Shown: one piece after another, positions 1 to 9,399 of the stretch
Numbering within the stretch: position 1 is the stretch's first letter
Layout of the letters: each line of letters begins with the position of its first letter
Assembly (NCBI RefSeq): GCF_001436695.1
Contig: NZ_AYZG01000051.1
Coordinates: 556,107-597,410 of the forward strand
Length of the DNA: 41,304 bases
From: Lactobacillus taiwanensis DSM 21401
GTDB lineage: Bacteria > Bacillota > Bacilli > Lactobacillales > Lactobacillaceae
Reading direction: 5' to 3'
The notes under the pieces: generated by a model
Database searches by the model: none
The model's input: only the letters and a program-made list of their open reading frames with translations
What the model was told of the DNA's origin: nothing
Position numbers and translations under genes: made by a program

Positions 1-112
1 TAAGGCACGTAAAGTTCTAGGCTGGAAGCCAAAACATGAAAATGTTGATGACGTTATCGCAACTGCTTGGAACTGGCACAAAAGCCACCCAAAGGGCTAT
101 GAAGATAAGTAG
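1..112 (+). CDS. galE: UDP-glucose 4-epimerase, C-terminal fragment (cut by window edge)
   Basis: Only the last 36 codons are present, open from base 2 and ending in TAG at 110-112. The residues [20 protein letters not shown] followed by an [12 protein letters not shown] tail match the C-terminus typical of GalE, the NAD-dependent enzyme that interconverts UDP-glucose and UDP-galactose in the Leloir pathway and supplies UDP-galactose for cell-surface polysaccharide. The catalytic Y-x-x-x-K and Rossmann motifs lie outside the window, so the call rests on the tail alone. The gene converges on trxB and shares a terminator hairpin with it. Confidence 0.8.
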   Translation, partial: KARKVLGWKPKHENVDDVIATAWNWHKSHPKGYEDK

Positions 113-151
113 AGAATAAAGCAAAATAATAATTTTAATTTCACGTACAAC

Positions 152-190
152 AAAAGCTGTCTACCAACTCATGATAGACAGCTTTTAATT
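152..190. terminator. Intrinsic terminator between galE and trxB
   Basis: A perfect 12-bp stem, AAAAGCTGTCTA (152-163) with TAGACAGCTTTT (175-186), has an 11-base loop. On the plus strand it runs into TTTTAATTTTA, a reasonable U-tract for galE. The minus-strand tail is less U-rich, so it is a weaker stop for trxB. Confidence 0.8.
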
Positions 191-201
191 TTAGATAGGT
201 C

Positions 202-1137
202 TTATTCTTCACTTAAGCCTTGGTAGTAATTGTATACTTCTTGACCAGCAATACTTCCTTCACCAACAGCCGTAGTGATTTGACGAAGTTCCTTAGAGCG
301 AACATCCCCTAAGGCAAAGACACCATCAAGTCTAGTACGCATATGGTCATCAGTTAAGATCCAGCCTTGTTCATCAGTAATGCCCAAGTCCTTAAAGGCA
401 GCAGTTTGTGGTTGAATACCAACATAGATAAATACACCAGCTACTTGTACTTCTTTTTCTTCACCAGTTTCTTTATCCTTGTATTTAACGCCGACTACTT
501 TATTTCCATCGCCAACAATCTCTTCAGTCTGAGCATTCCAGATAAATTTCATTTTATCATTTTCAAAGGCCTTCTTTTGTAATTCAGCCTTTGCGCGAAG
601 TTGATCACGACGATGAATAACAGTAACCGACTTAGCTGATTGAGCTAAGTAAAGGCCTTCTTGAATAGCAGAATCACCGCCACCAATTACTGCAACATCT
701 TCATCCCTAAAGAAAGCAGCATCACATACCGCACAGTAAGAGACACCTTTTCCAGCATATTCTTCTTCACCTGGTACTCCAAGATGCTTATGAACTGCAC
801 CAGTTGCAATAACAACAGCGTTAGCTTCATATTCACCTGAATCAGTTTTAACAATTTTCTTCTTACCATCCTGCTCAATACTTTGAACGTCGCCATACGC
901 AAATTCAGCTCCAGCATTTGTTGCAGTCTGATACATCTTCTCACCTAATTCAGGTCCTTGAATATCTACAAAGCCAGGATAGTTATCAATACCAGCTGTA
1001 TTATTCATTTGACCACCATAAATACCGCGATCAAGAATTACAACCTTTAAGTTGGCCCGAGCGGCATATAATGCAGCAGTCAATCCACCAGGACCTGCTC
1101 CAATTACGATTACATCATAAGTCTTTTTCTCAGACAT
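202..1137 (-). CDS. trxB: Thioredoxin reductase (NADPH)
   Basis: Cytoplasmic flavoenzyme that passes electrons from NADPH through FAD and a redox-active cysteine pair to thioredoxin. The 311 residues are normal for the low-molecular-weight bacterial family. Visible motifs are the FAD-binding GAGPGG at 13-18, the active-site pair C135-A-V-C138 followed by D139, the NADPH-binding GGGDSA at 152-157, and a C-terminal FAD motif ending in FALGDVR. The CAVC variant replaces the textbook CATC; I believe it is common in lactobacilli. A GAGGCGAG ribosome site precedes the ATG. It is probably the last gene of the prfB-hprK-lgt-gpsA-trxB run, separated from gpsA by 71 bp. Confidence 0.96.
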   Translation of the reverse strand: MSEKKTYDVIVIGAGPGGLTAALYAARANLKVVILDRGIYGGQMNNTAGIDNYPGFVDIQGPELGEKMYQTATNAGAEFAYGDVQSIEQDGKKKIVKTDSGEYEANAVVIATGAVHKHLGVPGEEEYAGKGVSYCAVCDAAFFRDEDVAVIGGGDSAIQEGLYLAQSAKSVTVIHRRDQLRAKAELQKKAFENDKMKFIWNAQTEEIVGDGNKVVGVKYKDKETGEEKEVQVAGVFIYVGIQPQTAAFKDLGITDEQGWILTDDHMRTRLDGVFALGDVRSKELRQITTAVGEGSIAGQEVYNYYQGLSEE

Positions 1138-1208
1138 ATTCTCGCCTCAATTCTTACTTTTCGTAAGTATATCTTACTATTAAAAAATAAAAATTGCAAT
1201 CTTTTTGC

Positions 1209-2228
1209 CTAAAGTTGAATTTCAGGCTTTGGGTTTCTTCCCATCATTGTCTTAATTTCTTCATCAACATCAGCATTTTCGTAAAGAACACGGTAAATTG
1301 CTTCACTAATCGGCATATCAATATTCTTTTCTTCTGCTAATTCATGGACAGCTTTAACAGTAGTAGCACCTTCCACAACCTGTCCCATATTTTCTAAGAC
1401 ATAGTCCAGGCTCTTTCCTTCACCAATTTGCTTCCCAGCACGCCAATTACGAGAATTAGATGAAGTAGCCGTTACGATTAAATCACCAATACCAGAAAGG
1501 CCTGAGAACGTCATTGGCTTAGCACCAAAGTATTTAACGCCTAAACGAGTAATTTCAGCTAACCCTCTAGTCATTAAAGCAGCTTTAGCATCATCGCCAT
1601 ATCCTTTACCAACTAAAATACCAGCGGCAATTGCAATAACATTTTTAACTGCTCCACCTACTTCAACTCCAACTAAGTCATCATTAGTATAGAAGCGAAC
1701 GTAATTATTTGAGAATAATTCTTGAACTCGTTTAGCATTTTCTTCACTAGTAGAAGCACATGCGATTGCAGTCAGATCTTTTTGGGCCACATTTTCAGCA
1801 TGACTAGGACCAGAAATAGCAACAATTCTTTCACTATTATTAGGATAAACTTCTTCAGTTAAAATATCTGAAATTAATTTTTTACTACCTGGTTCAATTC
1901 CTTTAGTAGCAGTTACTAATAGAGGAGTAGCACCAGTTTTATCTAATATTTTACGTACCTTCTTAGCAACAATACGTACTGCTTTAGTTGGTAAAACAAA
2001 TAAAACAATTTCAGCCCCATCTAAAGCATTCTCCAAATTTCCAGTAGCTGGGACATTTGGATTAAGCTTCCAATTCTTCATATAGTGAGCATTAGTATGG
2101 TGTTCGTTAATTTCTTTGTTAACACTATCAATGTTTCCATATAACACAACATCATTTCCGTTATCTGCTAACATTGATCCAAGAACAGAACCCCATGAAC
2201 CATTACCTAAAACTGTAATTTTTGCCAT
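1209..2228 (-). CDS. gpsA: NAD(P)H-dependent glycerol-3-phosphate dehydrogenase
   Basis: Makes sn-glycerol-3-phosphate from dihydroxyacetone phosphate, the entry point for phospholipid and teichoic-acid glycerol. The N-terminal Rossmann motif VLGNGSWGSVL is followed by SGPSHAE, the catalytic-lysine segment VGGAVKNVIAIAAG and the SGIGDLIVTATS motif. I chose the ATG at 2228 (MAKITVLG, 339 residues). A longer reading from a TTG at 2267 adds 13 residues before the Rossmann strand, overlaps the lgt stop codon and is not family-like. Located directly after lgt, so both membrane-lipid functions are co-transcribed. Confidence 0.95.
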   Translation of the reverse strand: MAKITVLGNGSWGSVLGSMLADNGNDVVLYGNIDSVNKEINEHHTNAHYMKNWKLNPNVPATGNLENALDGAEIVLFVLPTKAVRIVAKKVRKILDKTGATPLLVTATKGIEPGSKKLISDILTEEVYPNNSERIVAISGPSHAENVAQKDLTAIACASTSEENAKRVQELFSNNYVRFYTNDDLVGVEVGGAVKNVIAIAAGILVGKGYGDDAKAALMTRGLAEITRLGVKYFGAKPMTFSGLSGIGDLIVTATSSNSRNWRAGKQIGEGKSLDYVLENMGQVVEGATTVKAVHELAEEKNIDMPISEAIYRVLYENADVDEEIKTMMGRNPKPEIQL

Positions 2229-2263
2229 TTTCTTACTCAAACTTTCTATAAAACCTATTTCTT

Positions 2264-3100
2264 TCAATCTCTATTATACGGGTATTTCAATCCACTACCA
2301 GCTAAATACCATTTTGGCTTTACAACTTTACGCCGATAAACCCATAAAATAATCGCACCAAAGAATAATACTAAGCTTAAGGCTTGTGAAACTCTAATTG
2401 TATTAGCAATATACAAGCTATCAGTTCTCATCCCTTCAACAAAGAAACGAACAGCTGAATACCAAATCACATAACTTAAAAAGATTTCGCCGCGCTTAAA
2501 GAGATGTTTTCTATGTCGTAAACTTAAAATCAAAATCAAACCAATCAAGTTTAAAGTAGATTCATATAAATAAGTTGGTTGATAATAAGCGCCATTGATA
2601 TACATTTGCTGAATAATAAAATGAGGTAAATGTAAACTTTCTAGAAACGCCAAACTTGTTTTTGCACCATGCGCTTCCTGATTCATAAAATTACCCCATC
2701 TAGCAATTACCTGAGCAGCCATAACACCCGGAGCAATAATATCAAGCATCAAAAACGGTGGTAACATTCTCTGATGACAGAAAACTAACAAGACTATTAA
2801 TCCAGCAATTAATCCACCGTAAATAGCAATTCCACCATTCCAGATAGCGATTATTTGATCTGGGTGCTGTGAAAAGTAACCCCATTCAAAAACCACATAA
2901 TAAATACGTGCCCCAATAAAGCCAATTGGAACTGCCCAAAGAAGGAAATCAATAAAATCATCAGGCAGGATATGCCTTTTTTTACCTTCATTAATAGCCA
3001 TTAAAGTTGCTACCAATACACCAGTAGCCATTAAGATCCCGTACCATTTAACTTGAAGTGATCCTAAAGTAAAGGCTACGGGATTTAACGCTAAACTCAT
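2264..3100 (-). CDS. lgt: Prolipoprotein diacylglyceryl transferase
   Basis: Integral membrane enzyme that transfers diacylglycerol from phosphatidylglycerol to the lipobox cysteine of prelipoproteins, the first step of lipoprotein maturation. The 278 residues carry about seven hydrophobic segments. Family signatures are [14 protein letters not shown] and the [13 protein letters not shown] block, which includes the conserved N and the catalytically important region. Its ATG overlaps the hprK stop as ATGA (3097-3100), implying translational coupling; GAGGGTG lies 10 bases upstream. The order hprK-lgt-gpsA is conserved in many Firmicutes. Confidence 0.96.
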   Translation of the reverse strand: MSLALNPVAFTLGSLQVKWYGILMATGVLVATLMAINEGKKRHILPDDFIDFLLWAVPIGFIGARIYYVVFEWGYFSQHPDQIIAIWNGGIAIYGGLIAGLIVLLVFCHQRMLPPFLMLDIIAPGVMAAQVIARWGNFMNQEAHGAKTSLAFLESLHLPHFIIQQMYINGAYYQPTYLYESTLNLIGLILILSLRHRKHLFKRGEIFLSYVIWYSAVRFFVEGMRTDSLYIANTIRVSQALSLVLFFGAIILWVYRRKVVKPKWYLAGSGLKYPYNRD

Positions 3101-4056
3101 TTTTTATTTTCACCCTCACTTTTTTTAGAATTATCTGAAATTAACTCAGTTAAATTCTGTTCAAATTTTTGACTTGCATCATATCCCATCTTCTTAGCTC
3201 TAAAGTTCATGGCTGCAACTTCAATAATAATTGCTAAGTTTCGACCAACTTTAACTGGGACAGTTACTTGCGGTACATCTACTTCAAAAATTTCTTGCGT
3301 CTTTTCATTAAATCCTAAACGATCATAATTAGCTTTAGGATCCCAATTTTGTAAACGAATAATTAGTTTGATTTCAGTACTATTCTTAACCGCACCAGCT
3401 CCGAATAAGCTCATGACATCAATAATTCCAATTCCGCGAATTTCCATTAAATGCTTTAGAATTTTTGGAGCTTCTCCAACTACGGTTTTGTCATCTTTTT
3501 GATAAACATCAACTCGATCATCTGCGATTAAACGATGGCCCCTCTTAATTAAATCTAGGGCAGTTTCAGACTTACCAACACCAGAATTACCAACAATTAG
3601 TACACCCATACCATAGATTTCGACTAATACACCATGCATACTCTTTCTAAGAGCTAATTGCTCATCTAAGAACTGCGTAATAACACTAGAAAGATGTGTG
3701 GTAGCCATGTTACTAGAGAAAACCGGAATATTTTCTTTATCCGCTGCTTCAAGTAATTCAGAAGGAATTGGCAATCCACGAGACACGATAAAACAAGGTG
3801 TTTCCGGAGTAGCCATTTTATTGAATACTCTCTCACGCAAATCATGATCTAAGCGAGCACTGTAAGAAATTTCGGTTCTCCCTAAAAGCTGAATTCGATT
3901 TTTAGGATAAAAATCAAAATATCCCGTTAATTCTAATCCAGGACGTGAGATATCAGAAGTATTAATTACCTTTTCATTTAAATATTCTTTTCCTTCAACA
4001 ATCTTAAGTGAAGGAACATCTTTTACTAATTCACTAACTTTAACTGCTTCAACCAT
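3097..4056 (-). CDS. hprK: HPr kinase/phosphorylase
   Basis: Bifunctional regulator that phosphorylates HPr on Ser46 when glycolytic intermediates are high and removes the phosphate when they are low, controlling CcpA-dependent catabolite repression. The 319 residues show the N-terminal HprK domain (about 1-130), the conserved His141 (HGVLVEI), the Walker A loop GNSGVGKS at 156-163, the DDRVD acidic site near 179-183 and the family signature [11 protein letters not shown] at 204-214. An AGAGGAC ribosome site precedes the ATG. It overlaps the upstream 92-residue membrane protein by 8 bp. Its substrate HPr is encoded 34 kb away in the same window with Ser46 intact. Confidence 0.97.
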   Translation of the reverse strand: MVEAVKVSELVKDVPSLKIVEGKEYLNEKVINTSDISRPGLELTGYFDFYPKNRIQLLGRTEISYSARLDHDLRERVFNKMATPETPCFIVSRGLPIPSELLEAADKENIPVFSSNMATTHLSSVITQFLDEQLALRKSMHGVLVEIYGMGVLIVGNSGVGKSETALDLIKRGHRLIADDRVDVYQKDDKTVVGEAPKILKHLMEIRGIGIIDVMSLFGAGAVKNSTEIKLIIRLQNWDPKANYDRLGFNEKTQEIFEVDVPQVTVPVKVGRNLAIIIEVAAMNFRAKKMGYDASQKFEQNLTELISDNSKKSEGENKK

Positions 4057-4327
4057 TTTTGTTGTCCTCTTTATCTTCTACATCTTTGACTGAAACATTT
4101 CGTGCTTTCTTTCGCTTTTGATTATTAGCAGGATGCTGAACTGGATTATGAGTATCTGAAACCTTATTATCTTTTTTACTACCTGAAAACTTAGCCATTA
4201 GCCAAATTATCAAAGCAACAATTAATGCAAGTGGTAAAAGTCCAATAAAGAACTTAAATACTGCAAACAAGATACTCAAAATAACCAAGGCAACCAATAC
4301 TAATATTAAAATAGTTACAAATCCCAT
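4049..4327 (-). CDS. Small membrane protein of unknown function upstream of hprK
   Basis: A 92-residue protein. The first 48 residues are almost wholly hydrophobic and can form two membrane helices with a short turn near residues 27-30. The rest is a charged, Lys/Asp-rich cytoplasmic tail (SGSKKDNK...KEDNKNG). I recognise no catalytic motif. Similar two-helix proteins are often found beside hprK in lactobacilli, so it is probably a real conserved gene. AAGGAAA precedes the ATG, it starts 18 bp after prfB and its end overlaps hprK by 8 bp, so it is co-translated with the kinase. Function not assigned. Confidence 0.75.
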   Translation of the reverse strand: MGFVTILILVLVALVILSILFAVFKFFIGLLPLALIVALIIWLMAKFSGSKKDNKVSDTHNPVQHPANNQKRKKARNVSVKDVEDKEDNKNG

Positions 4328-4345
4328 AGGTTTTTTCCTTCAACT

Positions 4346-5462
4346 TTAATTTGGATTTCTTTGACTTAATAACCATTGTAAATAGGCATAGATAAAATCA
4401 TCTAATTTTCCATCCATTACACCATTTACATCACTGGTTTCAAAATTAGTTCGATGATCTTTTACCATATTATATGGATGAAAAACATAAGATCTAATTT
4501 GTGAACCAAATCCAATTTCTTTTTGATTCCCTTTAAGCTCTTCGGTTTGTTTTCTCTTCTTTTCTTCTTCAAGCTGGAACAATTTAGCACGCAACATATT
4601 CATTGCAGTTTCTCTGTTTTGAAGCTGAGAACGTTGAGCTTGAGATGAAGTAACAATACCAGTTGGCAAGTGGGTAATTCTTACGGCACTTGAAGTCTTG
4701 TTAATGTGCTGTCCACCAGCACCACTAGAGCGATAAACATCAATTCGTAAGTCATCTGGATTAATATCAACTTCAATACTCTGATCAATTTCAGGAATTA
4801 CTTCAACTGAAGCAAAAGAAGTATGTCTTCTTTTAGCTGAATCAAAAGGTGAAATTCTTACAAGACGATGAACCCCATTTTCCGACTTAAGTAAGCCAAA
4901 GGCGTTCTTGCCTTGAATTCGGATACTTACACTTTTAGCTCCTGCTTCTTCACCAGGTTCATAATCTTCAATTTCGAATTTTAGACCATGGTTAGAAGCA
5001 TAACGTTGGTACATTCTTAACAACATATCAGCCCAATCCATGGCTTCGGTACCACCAGCACCTGGATGAATTTCCATCAAAGCATTATGTTGATCATACT
5101 TATCTGATAACAGTAATGATAATTCATAATCATGAAAACTTTGTGATAAAGAACCCATTTCTTCGGATAATTCTTCACTTAATTCAGGATCTGGATCTGC
5201 CTTAAGGAGTTCCAAGGCCGTTTGAGCATCATCAAATTTTTCTTCAAGATTCTTAAAATTCTCACTTTTTTCCTTCATTTGATTAGTTTCACTAATCAAA
5301 CTCTGTGCCTGATCTTGATTATCCCAAAAACCAGGCTCAGCCATTTTCTGCTCATTAATTGCAATACTTTCACTTAATGAGTCGAAGTCAAAGAGACCTC
5401 CTGAAGTGATCTAATTTAGGACTAAGCTTATTTAATTCTGCTTGAATTTCACTAATTTCCAT
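4346..5462 (-). CDS. prfB: Peptide chain release factor 2, with programmed +1 frameshift
   Basis: RF2 recognises UGA and UAA stops and triggers peptide release. Translation begins at ATG 5462 (GAGG ribosome site) and reads 24 codons, MEISEIQAELNKLSPKLDHF then RRSL, to an in-frame TGA at 5388-5390. The site is AGGAGG TCT CTT TGA C, the classic RF2 autoregulatory signal: an internal Shine-Dalgarno three bases before CTT-TGA. After a +1 shift the frame continues GAC TTC GAC through 347 more codons, giving 371 residues, the usual RF2 length. The SPFDSAKRRHTSF segment holds the SPF stop-codon motif, and SSGAGGQHINK holds the catalytic GGQ. Low RF2 slows reading of the TGA and favours the shift, so the factor controls its own level. 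Confidence 0.96.
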
Positions 5463-5507
5463 ATTAATTCCTCGCATTACTTAAATTATTATTACTTTAA
5501 TAATAGC

Positions 5508-5538
5508 AAAAAAGAGAGACATTATCTGCCTCCCTTTT
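5508..5538 (-). terminator. Intrinsic terminator of secA
   Basis: Four bases after the secA stop codon, a 12-bp stem with two G-U pairs (5527-5538 with 5510-5521, five-base loop) is followed on the minus strand by six U. It separates secA from prfB. Confidence 0.8.
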
Positions 5539-5542
5539 TGTT

Positions 5543-7942
5543 TTATCGACTAATATTCTGTCTGATTTGAGCCTTCATAAATAGACGGGTGGCATCAAAT
5601 TCGATATCACTGATCATTTCCTCAAACATTCTATAGCCTGCTTCTTGATATTCCACTAATGGATTAAGTTGACCATATCCTCTCAAACTAATAGATTGTC
5701 TCAATTGATCCATTGCATCAATATGATCAGTCCAGCGTTCATCTACAACACGCAAGATAACAACCTTTTCAAATTCTAGCATTTGTTCTGGATCAGCAAG
5801 TTGCTTTTCTTTCTCAGCATAATTATCTTCTGCTATCTTATAAAGACGCTTCTTTAATTCTTCAGCACTTAAGTGCTTCATATTAAGCTTTTTAGTAGTT
5901 TCTTCATCAGTAATAGCAGACGAAATGAAATCTCTTAACTGATCATTACGCCAATCTTTTTTATCACCCTGTGTATACATATCAACTTGATGATCAATAG
6001 TCCGTCTAATCATCGGCATTAATACAGGCTTCAATGTTTTTTCTTCAGAGATAACCTGCATTCTTTCACCATAAATGATTTCACGCTGAGTACGCATAAC
6101 ATCATCGTATTGCAAAGTTTGCTTACGAGTATCGTAGTTGTTACCTTCAACACGCTTTTGAGCTGATTCAACTTGCTTAGTAATCATCCGTGATTCAATA
6201 ACTTTATAGTCATCATTATTCGAGATTCGATCAAGGAAGAGCTTTACGCGATCTCCACCAAAACGCTTCATCAAATCATCTTCTAATGAAAGATAAAATC
6301 TTGTTATACCAGGATCTCCTTGACGACCAGATCTACCACGAAGCTGATTATCAATACGACGAGATTCATGACGTTCAGTACCAATAACTGCTAAGCCACC
6401 TAATTCTTTAACACCAGGCCCTAATTTGATATCAGTACCACGACCAGCCATGTTCGTTGCAATTGTAACTGCTCCTCTTTGACCAGCATTCATGATAATT
6501 TCTGCTTCTTTAGCATGGTTCTTGGCGTTCAAAACTGCATGTGGAATGCCCTTTTGATCAAGCATTTGACTTAAACGCTCTGAACTTTCAATCGCAACTG
6601 TACCAACCAAAACCGGTTGTCCCTTTGCATGACGTTCTTTGATTTCCTTTGCTACAGCTTCAAACTTTGAATCAAGAGTTGGATATAAGATATCTGGCAA
6701 ATCTTTACGTGCAATTGGTCGGTTAGTAGGAATAGTAATAACTTCCATGTTATAAATTTCACGGAATTCTTCTTCTTCTGTTTTAGCCGTACCAGTCATA
6801 CCAGCCAATTTCTTATACATTCTAAAGAAGTTCTGATAAGTAATTGTTGCTTGAGTCTTAGATTCTTCTTGGATCTTAACTCCTTCTTTAGCTTCGATAG
6901 CTTGGTGAAGTCCATCAGAGTAACGACGTCCCTCCATTACTCGTCCAGTAAAGGAATCAACAATCATAACTTCTCCATTTTGTACCACATAATCAATATC
7001 TTTTAACATAAGGTAGTTAGCTCTCAAAGCTTGATCAATGTGGTGAACTAAAACCTGGTTATCGATATCGTATAAGTTCTTTAAACCAAAGTGTTCACAA
7101 GCTTTTTTAATTCCTTGATTAGTTAAATTAATAGTTTTTGTTGGCCAATCAATTTTGTAGTCACCATGATCTTCATCATCATCCGCATCATCGTCACTTT
7201 TATCTTCAGTTAAAGTTTTGACAAAACGATCAGCACGGATATATTCACTGTTTGCTTGCTCTGCTTGACCAGAAATGATCAAAGGTGTTCTAGCTTCATC
7301 AATTAAAATCGAGTCAACCTCATCAATAATTGCATAGTTAAGCGGACGTTGAACCATTTGATCCTTGTAAACAACCATATTATCTCTTAAATAATCAAAA
7401 CCTAATTCAGAGTTGGTTGAGTAAGTAACATCACAATTATAAGCGTCTCGCTTTTCATCTGCAGACATTGAGTTAAGGTTCAAACCTACAGTTAAACCTA
7501 GCCACTTATAAAGCTGTCCCATTTCACTTTCGTCACGGCTAGACAAGTATTCGTTAACCGTTACAACATGAACACCTTTACCTGTCAAAGCATTCAAATA
7601 AACAGGTAGAGTCGCAGTTAAAGTCTTACCTTCACCAGTCATCATTTCAGCAATATTACCATAGTGAAGTGCAATACCACCAATAATTTGAACGCGGAAA
7701 GGATATAATCCTAAAACTCTCTTAGCACCTTCACGAGCTGTCGCAAAAGCTTCTGGCAAAATATCATCTAATGTTTCACCATTATCTAAACGCTTGCGAA
7801 ATTCAGGTGTCTTTGCTTGTAATTGCTCATCAGACAACTTTTCATATTCGTCTGCTAAAGATTCTACCTTAGTTGCTAATTTTTCAAATTTCTTTAATTC
7901 TTTTCTGTCATTGTCATAAATTTTTTTAAGAATATTAGCCAT
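5543..7942 (-). CDS. secA: Protein translocase ATPase SecA
   Basis: Motor ATPase that drives unfolded preproteins through SecYEG. The 799 residues include NBD1 with Walker A MTGEGKT (101-107) and the DEVD box (207-210), the preprotein cross-linking domain with an acidic insert rich in Asp at about 247-261, NBD2 with [13 protein letters not shown] and [13 protein letters not shown], and the helical wing/scaffold ending in [12 protein letters not shown]. The C-terminal CxCxSGxx zinc-binding tail is absent, so the protein ends right after the helical core, as in many lactobacilli. It sits between hpf and prfB, with its own terminator. Confidence 0.97.
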   Translation of the reverse strand: MANILKKIYDNDRKELKKFEKLATKVESLADEYEKLSDEQLQAKTPEFRKRLDNGETLDDILPEAFATAREGAKRVLGLYPFRVQIIGGIALHYGNIAEMMTGEGKTLTATLPVYLNALTGKGVHVVTVNEYLSSRDESEMGQLYKWLGLTVGLNLNSMSADEKRDAYNCDVTYSTNSELGFDYLRDNMVVYKDQMVQRPLNYAIIDEVDSILIDEARTPLIISGQAEQANSEYIRADRFVKTLTEDKSDDDADDDEDHGDYKIDWPTKTINLTNQGIKKACEHFGLKNLYDIDNQVLVHHIDQALRANYLMLKDIDYVVQNGEVMIVDSFTGRVMEGRRYSDGLHQAIEAKEGVKIQEESKTQATITYQNFFRMYKKLAGMTGTAKTEEEEFREIYNMEVITIPTNRPIARKDLPDILYPTLDSKFEAVAKEIKERHAKGQPVLVGTVAIESSERLSQMLDQKGIPHAVLNAKNHAKEAEIIMNAGQRGAVTIATNMAGRGTDIKLGPGVKELGGLAVIGTERHESRRIDNQLRGRSGRQGDPGITRFYLSLEDDLMKRFGGDRVKLFLDRISNNDDYKVIESRMITKQVESAQKRVEGNNYDTRKQTLQYDDVMRTQREIIYGERMQVISEEKTLKPVLMPMIRRTIDHQVDMYTQGDKKDWRNDQLRDFISSAITDEETTKKLNMKHLSAEELKKRLYKIAEDNYAEKEKQLADPEQMLEFEKVVILRVVDERWTDHIDAMDQLRQSISLRGYGQLNPLVEYQEAGYRMFEEMISDIEFDATRLFMKAQIRQNISR

Positions 7943-8040
7943 TTAATCGGTCCTTAAGTTTAAATTTTGTGCACAAATCTAAAATAATACTATGTAATTT
8001 TAACATTAAATTGTAAAAATGAGAAACCTACTATTGCAAG

Positions 8041-8077
8041 AAAAAGCCTCTCAAGCTTTATTATTGCTTAAGAGACT
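8041..8077 (-). terminator. Intrinsic terminator of hpf
   Basis: A 12-bp stem (8066-8077 with 8045-8056, two G-U pairs, nine-base loop) is followed on the minus strand by UUUUU. It begins about 24 bp after the hpf stop codon and isolates hpf from secA. Confidence 0.8.
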
Positions 8078-8100
8078 ATTAATTTTTAAAATCACCTTAA

Positions 8101-8646
8101 TTATTCGTTAGTTTCAATTAGGCCGTAACGACCATCATTTCTGCGATAAACAATACTTGTTCCATTAGTATCTGCATCTTCAAAAACAAAGAAGTCATGA
8201 CCTAATAGATCCATTTGTAAAACCGCTTCTTCAGCACTCATTGGCTTTAAGTCTAAGTGCTTGTTACGAACAATATCAAATTCTTTAGGGGTCTTCTTTT
8301 CTTCCTCTAAATCTTCATAGAAGAAATCCTTTAGTCCCTTTTCACGACTCTTTCTGTTAATACGAGTCTTGTATTTTCTAATTTGACGCTCTAACTTTTC
8401 AGAAACAAAGTCAATACTCTTGTACATGTCATCAGTTGTATCTTCTGCACGTAAAACTAAGTATGGAAGTGGAATAGTTACTTCAACCTTAGAAGTGTGA
8501 TCTGGATAAACCTTCAAATTGATGTGAGCAATTACATCAGAATTAATTTCGAAGTACTTTTCGAGCTTTGTCAATCTTTTTTGAACATAATCTCTTAAGG
8601 CATCAGTAACTTCGATATTTTCTCCACGAACATTGTATTTTAACAT
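8101..8646 (-). CDS. hpf: Ribosome hibernation promoting factor, long form
   Basis: Binds the 30S decoding region and, in the long form, drives formation of inactive 100S ribosome dimers in stationary phase. The 181 residues comprise an N-terminal S30AE domain (about 1-105, MLKYNVRGENIEVTDALRDY onward) and the C-terminal dimerisation domain (about 122-181) with VRNKHLDLKPMSAEEAVLQM. I start at ATG 8646. A TTG-initiated extension of six residues would have the AAGGAG ribosome site inside its own codons, so it is rejected. It is monocistronic, with an extended -10 promoter and a 16-base leader palindrome next to the ribosome site. Confidence 0.95.
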   Translation of the reverse strand: MLKYNVRGENIEVTDALRDYVQKRLTKLEKYFEINSDVIAHINLKVYPDHTSKVEVTIPLPYLVLRAEDTTDDMYKSIDFVSEKLERQIRKYKTRINRKSREKGLKDFFYEDLEEEKKTPKEFDIVRNKHLDLKPMSAEEAVLQMDLLGHDFFVFEDADTNGTSIVYRRNDGRYGLIETNE

Positions 8647-8662
8647 TGTAGATTCTCCTTCC

Positions 8663-8720
8663 AACGTCTTATGACGTTTTTCTTTACATATCTAGTATAG
8701 CAAATTGTAAGCGGTTTTAC
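8663..8720 (-). promoter_or_regulatory. hpf promoter, cre-like site and leader hairpin
   Basis: On the minus strand an extended -10, TTGCTATACT (TATACT at 8699-8694), has no clear -35. In its place lies TGTAAGCGGTTTTA (8706-8719, plus-strand reading), which matches the lactococcal cre consensus WGWAARCGYTWWMA at 12 of 14 positions. Downstream, the leader carries AACGTCATAAGACGTT (8663-8678), a perfect 6-bp hairpin with a four-base loop that abuts the GGAAGGAG ribosome site. Roles for the cre and hairpin are inferred. Confidence 0.5.
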
Positions 8721-8727
8721 TAATGAT

Positions 8728-9399
8728 TTATCTACTTATTATAAAACTATTTATTTCACAATTAGAATATACTTCTAAAAGTGCATCCCGCGCATGATAA
8801 AGCGTCCTCCCAGTAGTATAAATATCATCCAATAATAAAATTTTTCCATTAATATTTTCCTTTTTAATAGCTAGAAATGTCTGTTTAGTTAATAAGCGCT
8901 CATTCCTATTCTTCTCGCCTTGTGCTTTTTCATTATCGTTTTTAATTAATAAATTAGTCAGCGGAACTAAGTTCTGATAAATAGACCTTATCGTATCAAA
9001 ACCGCGTCTCTCCAAATGGCTAGGAGAACTAGGTACAGGGACATAATAATCAGCTACTGGTAAATTATCAATTAATTCAACTAAAACATGACATAAAATA
9101 TAATCACCATATCTTTTATATCGCACCATAAGATCATGGAAAGCGTCATTATACTTATATAAAGACTTATTGTCTAATAAATTGTTTCCATATATTTTTT
9201 GCCACTGAAGACAATCAGAACATAAACCTTCTTTCTTTACTTCTTTACTACATCCCCTACATAATTTACTCGACTTTTTAGCAAAATTTTCTAAGCAAAA
9301 ATTACAAGTATATTTTTCTTTAATTTTAGTAAAAGAAAGCAACTTTTCGTAATTAATTTGTCTTCTAAAATTAGAATTACACAATAAACATTTACTCAT
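8728..9399 (-). CDS. comFC: ComF family competence protein (ComFC-like phosphoribosyltransferase)
   Basis: Needed for natural transformation in Gram-positive bacteria and a partner of ComFA at the step of single-strand DNA import. The 223 residues begin with four CxxC pairs (C4/C7, about C32/C35, C47/C50, C60/C63) that suggest zinc binding. They end in a phosphoribosyltransferase fold whose PRPP loop is ILLLDDIYTTGRTL. The ATG overlaps the comFA stop codon as ATGA, so the two proteins are translationally coupled. No terminator is visible in the 64 bp before the hpf promoter. Confidence 0.93.
   Translation of the reverse strand: MSKCLLCNSNFRRQINYEKLLSFTKIKEKYTCNFCLENFAKKSSKLCRGCSKEVKKEGLCSDCLQWQKIYGNNLLDNKSLYKYNDAFHDLMVRYKRYGDYILCHVLVELIDNLPVADYYVPVPSSPSHLERRGFDTIRSIYQNLVPLTNLLIKNDNEKAQGEKNRNERLLTKQTFLAIKKENINGKILLLDDIYTTGRTLYHARDALLEVYSNCEINSFIISR

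Noticed and set aside
2229-2267. N-terminal extension of GpsA from TTG 2267
   Set aside because: It lies before the Rossmann strand, overlaps the lgt stop and has no ribosome site better than the internal ATG. The family starts at MAKITVLG.
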